This document shows positions 8,588-16,058 of a stretch of 16,058 nucleotides of DNA, one piece after another; positions within the stretch are counted from its first letter, which is position 1, and each line of letters begins with the position of its first letter. The position numbers were made by a program, and so were the translations under genes. This DNA is from Acropora yongei (Eukaryota > Cnidaria > Anthozoa > Scleractinia > Acroporidae): NCBI GenBank assembly GCA_014634225.1, contig BLFN01000126.1:2443409-2459466 (forward strand), given 5' to 3'. The notes beneath the pieces are model-generated. The model saw only the letters and a list, made by a program, of their open reading frames with translations, ran no database searches and had not been told where the DNA came from.

Positions 8588-9614
8588 CATTAATAGTACT
8601 GTGTGGGTCAGTCCGCGCCATCAAAGATTCTATCGTGAGAGTTTTCAAGTTCGGTCTTTCCTTGCCATTTTTTTTCATTTTGAAGATTTATTACTTGCAA
8701 TATGTGCAAAAAAAACACCTTGAAAAAATTCAGTTCATTTTACAACTTTTGTATTTTTGTGGAATAAAATGTTCTTTTCCCGCTCATTAGTCAGCATCCA
8801 AACACTCGTCAGAACGCCCCCTTTTAAATATCTACCCATATTTCAACTTTTCACACGCAGTTGGTTTACGCAAGACGAAGAGCAATGTGACTAGCTACGT
8901 TTTCAATAAAAAGATATGAAGAGTAATGATAGCGATCAAATGATCCAAGATTGAAAGCATGAACAGGATTTTACCAAAAAAATCTTCTTCTGCCATTTTT
9001 GTTATGCGCTGACTGACAAAGTTTTGTCAGGAAATGTTTAGCAGATTTAAATACGTTACGGACTATACTAATTCCTGAATGCCCAATCGAACCTTTTCTT
9101 CTGGTAGCAAGGCACCTTCAAAGTATGTGATTGCTTTCTTTCACAGCATAGTGAAAATCGATAGGAAAAAAGGTGAGGAAGACCTAATCAATGGAGCCGC
9201 GACGTTCAGAAGGAAATTAATGGGTGTGATGGCCAACGATAGCGGTGAGCACTACGTGACAGTCAGTGATCCAATGAATACCATTTTGAAACTAGAAGCA
9301 AGTTCTCAGCAAAACAAAACATGGATTTCAAATGAGATCAATCGAGTTTTTCTTTAATTTCTAATACGCGTGATGACAGTATCCAGTAAATTAAAGAAGT
9401 ATCAGTTACTTTAATATCTACGGGATCGCTTGATTCATTTCAAATAACAGACATTCGACACTTCACAAAGCTACTCTTGTATCTTGGCCAGGTACAAGCC
9501 AATCAGAACGACTTGCAGTCTTCTAGCTGTAAAAGCATGGTGGCGTTTTACTGACACACAGCGCTTAATGTGAACTGCAAAAACCAAACAGTATAGGCGT
9601 AGCCGGACGGTTCA
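8588..9614. other. AT-rich spacer; expected position of a lost gene-A-like body
   Basis: If E were a complete A-type gene, its body would lie here on the minus strand. I searched for the YHGT codons and the SYQMC-type 3' end and found neither. One short plus-strand frame (9079-9357) is listed separately. No other structure is recognised. Confidence 0.4.
9079..9357 (+). CDS. Small ORF, 92 aa, unknown
   Basis: ATG directly after an in-frame TGA; the peptide is mixed hydrophilic, with AFFHSIVKI near residues 19-27 and VSDPMNTILKLEA near 62-74. I recognise no family. No signal peptide or membrane span is present, no splice structure is evident and there is no paralogue in the window to test for conservation. 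Composition is less AT-biased than its surroundings, which is the only argument in favour. It could equally be chance. Confidence 0.18.
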   Translation: MPNRTFSSGSKAPSKYVIAFFHSIVKIDRKKGEEDLINGAATFRRKLMGVMANDSGEHYVTVSDPMNTILKLEASSQQNKTWISNEINRVFL

Positions 9615-9722
9615 TCATCTCGCATTTTGACACGTAATCAGGTTTGACTTCAACAAGTGCGGCAGGGAATTCAAGGAATTACACTGCACATTGAGGAAGA
9701 GGGAAGTCGAATGAGACGCCAT
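9615..9722 (-). pseudogene. Stub E: A-like first-exon remnant beginning MAS
   Basis: The minus strand at 9722 reads ATGGCGTC, the same start as genes A and B, in the same GACGCCATTT context. The short frame (35 aa) keeps NSLPHLL at residues 18-24 where gene A has NSLPYF at 15-20, then meets TGA at 9615. The DNA upstream (9723-10460) aligns in order with the gene A promoter. It is either a decayed A paralogue that lost its body, or a first exon spliced to gene C at the 7070 acceptor. The available GT sites are weak donors, so decay is favoured. Confidence 0.6.
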
Positions 9723-9842
9723 TTCAGAAGAAAAGCTCAAAAAATAAAGAAATCAAAGCAGTTAATTCGCAAGCGAGCGTACGTGTTTGTACAGAACTGA
9801 ATTTTAGATGAAGGCAGGGAGGAGTTTCATTACCATGATTGA

Positions 9843-9850
9843 CCAATCAC
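9843..9850 (-). promoter_or_regulatory. CCAAT box of stub E
   Basis: CCAATCAC, 121 bp upstream of the E ATG, aligns with the CCAATCAG boxes of genes A and B. Confidence 0.45.
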
Positions 9851-10017
9851 ACTCACCGGATATCACTTGAGAAACAGATGTCAATAAAAACTCTTATCTA
9901 ATTTGTGGGTGATATTTCGATATGAAACAATAAATTCTTGGAACCCTGTCTTGGAAGCTTTTTCAACCACTGTGAGTCGTGCCTACTTGCACCGCGTACA
10001 TTTCTAGGAATCAGCTA

Positions 10018-10042
10018 TCTCGAACCGGAAGAGCTGATGTCA
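10018..10042. promoter_or_regulatory. ETS-type ACCGGAA cluster of stub E
   Basis: GAACCGGAAG followed by TGATGTCA, with GAATCAGC just upstream, in the same order as in the gene A promoter. ACCGGAAG (10024-10031) is a slightly better ETS match than the copies in A and B. Confidence 0.42.
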
Positions 10043-10351
10043 CGGATTTAGGGGAATGTAATGGAGTGGCGGAAGTAAGAGAAGGACGTTAGCTATTCGA
10101 GGCTAAGGTTTCGATTAGCTATTTGAGACGTTTACGTGCTGACAGGTGTTGTCCAGAACTTTGCTGGGAACACCATTTCAACAATTTGTCTGTATATTGT
10201 TATTGACCTGAAGTAATAAATGTAATCGAAGTTGGCTGAATCAAAACTACGAACAAACACTTTGATGCACATTTGAGAAGCCAACGGCCCTTGGTACATT
10301 TAAATTTCGATTTTAACTCGAACATGCCAGATTTACTCTTAGATAGTCAGC

Positions 10352-10363
10352 GAAACCGAAAGT
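10352..10363. promoter_or_regulatory. ISRE/IRF-type element GAAACCGAAAGT of stub E
   Basis: Identical 12-mer to the gene A element, about 630 bp upstream of the E ATG. Immediate flanks beyond TCAG differ, so the motif stands out as preserved. If gene E itself is dead, the element may serve another nearby transcript or be a leftover. Confidence 0.47.
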
Positions 10364-10460
10364 GCACTACATGAACACATGGACAGGGAGCTTTGATCCC
10401 TCGCTTGCTTCCTGTTCTTGCTTCAAGTATAATTACCTCAGACAGTATAATGCAATACGT

Positions 10461-11081
10461 AAAGCCTGTGAAATGAAAACGCTCTGGACTTTCCATCCAC
10501 TGCCTAGATAGAATCGGATCTAATGCCGTTAGAACAGCTGCTGTTGTTCGCGACTAACGATTCGAAAATCTCTGCATCTCATTCAGACTCTGAGTGAGAA
10601 GACACCTTCTCATTTTATCGAAATGTCCTCAACAACAGTCCAAAACAGAACTTCACTCAGCCTTTGAACCAAGAGATTGAGACCTCAAGGTTTCTCACAA
10701 AAGACTGTACAATTTTAGCGAACTGGATCAAATTTAATATTTCACTTCATTTTATAATAAATGTAGGGAGTGATAACAAAACCAACTTTCCAAAAAAAAG
10801 AAAAAAAGTATTTAAAATGATTCATGGAAATACTATACCATCTAGAGTTGAATCTACAGAGTTTGCAAGCAGAATTTATCGACGAAAACACTGAGTTTGC
10901 AAGAAAGTTTGATTCCTTGCTTGCAATGAAATATTTCTATGACCATATTGAGAGACCTTCGCGGTCTATAGATATGCCATTATAATGCAAGTTTGTCTCT
11001 ATCGCTAAGCAGGTCAAAACAAGCGTGCTTCCAGTTTGACGAAGATGAAGGAAAACCTTCTTGCAGTTGATAAAGAAATTG
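10461..11081. other. Spacer between promoter E and pseudogene D, nothing recognised
   Basis: Corresponds in position to the 5580-6184 spacer between promoter A and gene C but lacks the fold-back duplication. A 76-codon plus frame at 10664-10894 shows no recognisable feature and crosses an A-rich run. No RNA gene or repeat is seen. Confidence 0.4.
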
Positions 11082-11921
11082 CAAAGCAACATTGAAATAA
11101 ACCACGGCACAAAGGCTTCTGCTGAACAGTTCAACACATCCTTTGCTACGAAAACAGAGTTGAATCGCCCGTGGAGTTGGGAACTTTTTATTAAACTTGT
11201 CTTCCATAGGCTGTCACAGGCCCTTCAATAAAGTCGTATTCTTTTATTTTTTTTTACTTTCATTTATTTTCGAAAGCTTTGCACTTGGAAATATATTGAC
11301 CAATTCTTGCCATTCCTTCTTCTGTTTCATACCCGTCAAATCCAGACCATTGTTATTGTTATCCCCCGCAGTTCCAATGATCTTCGTTACTCGAAAGACT
11401 AGTACAGCAGGATGATAATCAGAAAACGAGGAGGCAGCCCAGTGTCGTGCGTCAAAAAGGTTGTTGAAAACGTAAAAGTTATCCCCGTGGCTGAATTCCT
11501 TTTTTGTCCTCCTTCTTTTAAATCTACGCCGTCTATGATAGCTGTAGCGTTTTCATGACTTGTTCCATGGAAGAACGCTTCAAACTCGTCCAGTTCGTCA
11601 AATAATTGCAATTCATTCAGTTTTACTTTGTTAAATAAGCTATCGCGTTTCCAGGACGTTCCTGCTTCGTTTTCGATATTTATTGCCTTTACACTCTGCT
11701 CTCGGCTTCTTATGTCACCGGGGAGATCAAACCAGTCAAAAATGGTACTCTCTTCGTGTGCAAAACGGCCACAGTTGAAGAATTTTTCTTTATGCATTGA
11801 AAAACAGGTACAGATACGCATTTGAGAGACAAACGTCGCTGACACAAGGTAACTTTGGCAGTATTTTCGAATTTCAGCTGACGGAACCATTTAAAAAGTG
11901 AAACGAGAAGGTCGTCTACCG
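11082..11921 (-). pseudogene. Pseudogene D: frameshifted paralogue of gene C (ART-like)
   Basis: Three minus frames carry consecutive pieces of a C-like protein: LFKWFRQLKFENT (Death-like helix), then NCGRFAHEES-IFDWFDLP, FFHGTSH and GVDLKEGG, then NFYVF, WAAS, AVLVFRV, GLDLTGM and EWQELV, then YDFIEGP (near 11217-11241), then IQLCFRS and LFSRSLCAVV. Breaks lie at about 11782-11791, at about 11500-11506 (a T run on the plus strand), at about 11245-11260 (another T run) and near 11190-11210, where the linker before IQLC is also shortened. An AG acceptor precedes CGG at 11921, as in gene C. The His of FFHGT and the Tyr of NFY are still present. Several breaks in homopolymers make sequencing error possible for one or two, but at least four lesions plus the lost linker indicate a pseudogene. 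Confidence 0.8.
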
Positions 11922-12088
11922 CTGGGAAGTCGTTTGTTTTCAATTCTCAGGGTGAAAAGAAAGATATATCTATCATTGTGACTGAATTCACCAACCCCAT
12001 CGTATGATGACCTTCCGAAAACAGACATTTATGCAGGATTCCGCGTTTCACGGTAAAGTTTAATTCTAGGAGTGATTGTTAATTGTAT

Positions 12089-12157
12089 GGTCATCTGATC
12101 CGCGGAGCTAAGCTTGTTTTTAACCACACCACAATCCTCGAATATCGTCAGATGACC
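12089..12157. repeat. 10-bp perfect inverted repeat, 49-nt loop
   Basis: GGTCATCTGA (12089-12098) and TCAGATGACC (12148-12157). Partial extra matches follow inside the loop (GCGGAGCTAAGC versus CCGCTTAG), so the stem may extend imperfectly. It could be a remnant of a short terminal-inverted-repeat element. Confidence 0.5.
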
Positions 12158-12250
12158 CCGCTTAGTTTTTTCTCTGGAAAACTAATCATTATGTCAGTAA
12201 GACATCATTTGAACAATAGAATGTTTCCTAGCCTAAATTTCAGTTGTCTC

Positions 12251-12285
12251 CTCCGTTCGCTAAACTCCGTTATTTAGCGGCGGAG
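12251..12285. repeat. Compact hairpin, 12 bp in two stem blocks
   Basis: CTCCG (12251-12255) and CGCTAAA (12258-12264) pair with TTTAGCG (12273-12279) and CGGAG (12281-12285) around an 8-nt loop, with a small internal bulge. The GC-rich stem stands out in AT-rich surroundings. Function unknown. Confidence 0.55.
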
Positions 12286-14532
12286 GCGGCCGAAATTCGG
12301 GCTAATTACTAACGAGTCTTCCACAGTCTCTCTTTGAAAGTGACTGAATGGCAAAATTTTTGTCATGGCAATTAGTTTTCAATAAGAACGGAAACTGATA
12401 TATACAACATACTAGACTTCGCAAAGACTCGCTTTGGAGAAGAGACTGAAGTAAGTTGAAAATGGACAATCGCAACAAAAAAGACACCAATTATAGTAAT
12501 GTAGTGTAACGTAATTTCCCAGCGAGAAATAAACTGAAGCAGTGAATTTAGGGAATTTTTGCAGACTGACGCACTTACATAACCTTAAAGTCACGCCAAC
12601 TTCACAGCACTATTCACGCTACTAGCTTAAATAACTTAAAATTTCATGTGTTTGTTCTCTAACTGCAGTTGATGTTAAAGCGGGTGACAAATCTCTCCGT
12701 TATTGAAATGAGTTCTGTAGGACAATAAAATGCTTCAATTCGAAAGGACGCGGTTAGCGTCTGAAAATAATTCCCAACAAATTAAGTCATAACCGAACTC
12801 ACATAAATTGTGTCATGCTGTTTTAGAAATTTACCTGCAAATCGATAAACAGTTAAGTCAAACGACATCGAAAAACAACGTTATGCTCGGGGAACGAAAC
12901 ATCCTCCATCAGATGAATCCATCGGATTGTTCGGAGGGGACCACAAATTGTGTTTTCAACAGTGCCAAAACTAGCGAGATTGAAATGCTGGAGAGTGGTG
13001 GATTTTGGTGTAAACGTATTGCGTACCCTGGCCATTACAGCAAATTTGCTCATAATTTGTACCTGATGAGAGAGTTCACTAAACAATATCGATGCACATG
13101 TTCAGCATCGAGCCCAAACTGAAGTTTATAATGTTATGCTAAGTTTAATTTAATCTGCCCTCTGTTACAAGCATACATACACAGCGTCACTTAAAAAAAA
13201 AAAAAAAAACGGATATTCATAAGCATGGTCAGCATCGAATTATGTCGTTTCCAGAATGGAGGGTACATTTTTGAAAAGTGACCCGTTCACTGTAATGCCT
13301 CATTCCTGACTCGGCTCGTAGAGCTATTTGGTTACAATTCTACCATGTCGTTGTATTTTTTTCCAAAATACTGAAGTTAGAGCAACAAATTTGACGAAGT
13401 ATGTATGCTTTAATAAGAAATTAACAAATTATAGCTAGGATGATGTTTAGCCTCCAGTTCACTCGGACCGAGGGATATTCAGCCTTCAAATCTAAACTGC
13501 TCCCGATAGGATAGTTCCGAAGGAGATGTTTATACCTGAGCCAATTTAAGAACTATGACGCGTTTCGTTTCCTTTAAAGTATACAAACACTTGACTATTG
13601 GTTTTACTTGCTCTTTCACGTATTTCTTTAAGGCACGAACTTTTCTTCTGATTGCATTAAGCAATAACAGCAGGAATGGGATACATCTAAGTCCATCCAT
13701 TAACAAATACGCTATAAAACAGGTATATGTCATTTACAAGAAATGTAAGAATCTCTTTCCTCTTTTCTTTCCAAGTGACTTAACAAGATTGAGAATACGT
13801 CTCAACTTATTTGTCTTCGCAATGAAATGAAAAAAAAAAAAGAACAGTATTCAGCAGTCCAGATTGAAAGAGGGAGTTTAGTTGGGCTACTTACAAAGCA
13901 CACTAACGAGCCTTAATTAGACATGAAGTCGACAAGATACTCCAGCGACAAAACCACTGGACCAACACTTATTTCTCAAGAGGCACGCTGTTGATAATTC
14001 TTTACATTTCAAACTTTGGACGAATCGACCCAGACAATAAACTGGGAACAACTGATTTTTATACACCTTTATCCTACAGATCTTCCATAATGAACATTTG
14101 AGTGCTTCTAATATTACATGGTAACATCCTACCGTTTCTCGTAATATAAACACTACGAGTTTTGCCTGAACCGCTTTCAGTACTTTGATATCGGTGAAGC
14201 TTTTGCCGTAGCAGTCTGAACTGAAGCGACACAAATCGCAATTTCGAAGTATGGGCAATAACAGTAAGTATTTCGCCTTTAGGAAAACGATCGCCTCAAA
14301 GTCAGCTCGTCATTCAGTAATCTTTTCGTAGCGCCGCAAGAAGTTAAAAATAATCTGGTGGCGATTTGCTTAGTTCCGAGTCTTCGTGCTAGCGGAGTAA
14401 CAATGAGTTACAAATGATCATTACAACCTCAGCGCAGAAATTTCAAACTGCATAATCATGGAAGTGTTAAAAGGTCTTGCAAATTAAAGCAAACTTGAAT
14501 AAAGATGGTCAGACAAGTCATTGACGTCATGT

Positions 14533-15603
14533 TTAAGATACCTCTAAGAAACAAATTGAATGAAGACTCTTCTTAAACGTCTCAGCAAAGTCGTCTGAAT
14601 TCAAGCACATCTGGTAAGATGAAGGCTTGAGTTTCCAATTCAGCTCACAAGATTCTGCGTTGTATCTCATTGTCGCTTGTGGTCCTTCAATCAGGTCATA
14701 AGCACTGACACTTTTCCTTGTCTTGGCTGTTCTTCTTTCCAATCTAAAGGAGGACACAATTTCACGCCATCTGTCCTCGTCGTTGCTTAAATCTAGTCGT
14801 TTAGCGCCGTCTAGATCCTTTTGGTTGACTTGAAAGACCAAAATGGCGGGCTTTTTTGTTGTGCTTAGTGCCCAATTCACAGCTTCGTTCAAATCCTTGG
14901 TAAGATAAAAACCTGATCCACAGCTAAAATCGCGGTTGTGTCTGCCAGCCCTAAGATAGATTCCGCGGGAGAAGATGTTGACAGCACTGCGACGGTCTGT
15001 GCCATGATACAAAACAGTTGCCCCATCTTTTTGTGAAAGAAAGCCATCCACTTTGGAATGAATGTCTTTTAAAACGTTTGATTCCGTCGTGACAATGTTC
15101 CTAATTTTGACGCGGCACGGGTCTGGGTAGTTTTCACTTTCTTCATCATCTGTAATCATAGGGAACGAGGGCCCTGAATTGGTGTCGAAGACGCTCTGAT
15201 GGCGAAACGTACCATATTGAGAAGAAACTTCACGATTATATTTAAATTCATCCTGAATAAAAATTTCTGCCCATTCGCACGGTTGGATGTTATACTGCGC
15301 ATTTCCTTTGGACGATCGTGCCATAATGGTTTTAACAGCCGTACTCGAAGGGTTAAAACCGATGGAATCAAGGAGTTCCGACGTAAGAGAACTTTTCTTC
15401 TCTGAGCTGATAGACCTGCTGTTGGTTTGTAGAAATGTAGTGATCCACTCACAAAGTGAACGATGACGAACGTGATCTTCTGGAAAAGTCTGAAGACGAT
15501 CGAGGAAGTTCAACTTGAGTCCAAGCAAAGTACACAGTGGAGCCAAATACGGCAGCGAATTACCACGTATAGGCTGGAGGATAGCCTTCGAGGCAGACGC
15601 CAT
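14533..15603 (-). CDS. ART-like (DUF3990-type) protein with helical, possibly Death-like N-terminus, gene B
   Basis: Intact 356-aa frame, the recent duplicate of gene A (26 residues differ, no gaps). All candidate active-site positions are kept: His200 of YHGT, Tyr233 of GSGFY, YDLIEGP 302-308 and Gln331. Differences are uneven: none in residues 57-131, eleven in the linker 132-180, two just after YHGT (H204R, S211F) and six further on. By hand count about 26 codons changed amino acid and about 11 changed silently, so the pair is not under strong uniform constraint. The first ATG (MASAS) is in the same strong context as in A; the TTG-initiated extension upstream diverges more and is taken as 5' UTR. 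Both copies being open suggests both are functional. The substrate is unknown. Confidence 0.85.
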   Translation of the reverse strand: MASASKAILQPIRGNSLPYLAPLCTLLGLKLNFLDRLQTFPEDHVRHRSLCEWITTFLQTNSRSISSEKKSSLTSELLDSIGFNPSSTAVKTIMARSSKGNAQYNIQPCEWAEIFIQDEFKYNREVSSQYGTFRHQSVFDTNSGPSFPMITDDEESENYPDPCRVKIRNIVTTESNVLKDIHSKVDGFLSQKDGATVLYHGTDRRSAVNIFSRGIYLRAGRHNRDFSCGSGFYLTKDLNEAVNWALSTTKKPAILVFQVNQKDLDGAKRLDLSNDEDRWREIVSSFRLERRTAKTRKSVSAYDLIEGPQATMRYNAESCELNWKLKPSSYQMCLNSDDFAETFKKSLHSICFLEVS

Positions 15604-15735
15604 TTTTAAAATGAAATAAAATCGGAAATCAGAGGACAAAAGAGTTGATAGAATTTGGCTCAAGTGGACGTCCGTGCAGTTGTTAAGTCTTGGCAAAGGG
15701 AGGGAAGAACCTCATTCCCGTGACGATCTTACTCT

Positions 15736-15743
15736 CCAATCAG
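15736..15743 (-). promoter_or_regulatory. CCAAT box of gene B
   Basis: CCAATCAG, 133 bp upstream of the gene B ATG, identical to that of gene A. Confidence 0.55.
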
Positions 15744-15945
15744 ATGCACGAGACTTTACAAGAATGACAGACAGAGGAGGAAACAGTAATTTACAGAAAA
15801 AAAAAACAGTTGTCTGCGACATTTCTGATTATACAATAAACTCTTACAACCTCAACAGAAGAGCTTAACCAACCACTAGTATTCGAGGTCAGCCTGTCAT
15901 CGCATGCTTTCAGCGTGACGACTCCGTAAATAGCAACATTTCTAT

Positions 15946-15981
15946 GAATCAGCAATATTTTGAACCGGAACTCTTAATGTC
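15946..15981. promoter_or_regulatory. ETS-type ACCGGAA element of gene B
   Basis: GAATCAGC and GAACCGGAA are retained (ACCGGAA at 15964-15970). The following CRE-like site reads TAATGTCA instead of TGATGTCA, a change specific to copy B. The matching ISRE position would lie about 200 bp beyond the window end. Confidence 0.42.
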
Positions 15982-16058
15982 AAACGACTACAATGGACGT
16001 AGAGGAATGTCACCAGTTGTTTAAAGCTACAGAGGGCTTTCGAGAAATTGTTGCGTGT

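Larger units (their letters stand above)
9723..10460. repeat. Diverged third copy of the A/B promoter region
   Basis: Ordered matches to 4776-5565 include GGGAGG followed by TTCATT-CCATGA, CCAATCA, ACAATAAA-TCTT, TCAACCACT, GAATCAGC-GAACCGGAA-TGATGTCA, TCAG(T/C)GAAACCGAAAGT, TCTTG(C/T)TTCA and TCAGACA-TA-AATG. Spacing is kept within a few tens of bases over about 750 bp, while overall identity is clearly lower than between A and B. This dates the A/E split as older than the A/B split. Confidence 0.7.
11944..12745. other. Spacer with two inverted repeats, no gene seen
   Basis: No conserved frame and no A-type promoter upstream of D. Two hairpin-forming sequences are listed separately. Faint similarity to the left edge of duplication copy 1 begins only around 12728. 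Confidence 0.45.
12746..16058. repeat. Segmental duplication, copy 2 (pairs with 1948-5265), runs off the window
   Basis: Collinear with copy 1 through the non-coding 3' flank, gene B and its promoter, to the last base. Small differences include a 13-nt extra segment near 12913, a 7-nt extra segment near 14041, a shorter A run near 13829 and absence of a short stretch of about 20 nt present in copy 1 near 5190-5212. The right boundary lies outside the window. Confidence 0.93.

Noticed and set aside
12808..13122. 104-codon plus-strand frame in copy 2
   Set aside because: It starts with TTG and the matching region of copy 1 has a 13-nt indel and other frame breaks, so the frame is not conserved.
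13530..13733. 67-codon minus-strand frame in copy 2
   Set aside because: Copy 1 carries a stop in the middle and a 1-nt shift at the 5' end. The similar peptide simply reflects recent duplication.
13917..14258. 113-codon minus-strand frame in copy 2
   Set aside because: Copy 1 has an in-frame stop near 3400 and a 7-nt indel near 3212; no constraint on the frame.

Overview
This window is AT-rich eukaryotic DNA. Genes are widely spaced, with splice-like signals and decayed transposable-element relics, and no operons or ribosome-binding sites. The integrase and DIRS-type Gag relics and the gene family resemble what is found in cnidarian genomes. A stony coral or other anthozoan is my best guess, but that is an inference.

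The core is a cluster of minus-strand genes of one family. Each has a C-terminal domain that looks like the ADP-ribosyltransferase (ART) fold, close in pattern to DUF3990: a YHGT motif, a GxGFY motif, YD(L/F)IEGP and YQ(M/L)C. Ahead of it is a helical N-terminal part that resembles a Death-type domain. Two copies are intact and nearly identical: A (3705-4775) and B (14533-15603), 356 aa each and about 93% identical. A third, C (6184-7044), is divergent and intact over the ART domain. A fourth, D (11082-11921), is a frameshifted relative of C. A fifth, E (9615-9722), keeps only an A-like first-exon stub and its promoter.

Layout from left to right: a broken DDE-integrase relic (2-690, +); a possible chain of short plus-strand exons (1253-1720); segmental-duplication copy 1 with gene A and its promoter (1948 to at least 5265); a fold-back duplication with a 31-bp perfect palindrome (5502-5878); gene C; a tRNA-SINE-like segment (about 7171-7310); a decayed Gag relic of a DIRS/Ngaro-type element, ending at an assembly gap (7653-8537); stub E with a promoter homologous to that of A (9615-10460); pseudogene D; a hairpin-containing spacer; and duplication copy 2 with gene B (12746 to the window end).

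The arrangement suggests two rounds of duplication. An older one copied an [A-like + C-like] pair, giving A-C and E-D. A younger one, with a unit of about 10.8 kb, gave B. The promoters of A, B and E share a CCAAT box about 120-133 bp from the ATG and an ETS-type ACCGGAA site. A and E also share an ISRE/IRF-type GAAACCGAAA site about 630-660 bp upstream. A Death-like plus ART-like protein family in a fast-duplicating cluster, with a possible IRF-responsive promoter, suggests an innate-immunity family. This is a hypothesis from sequence alone.
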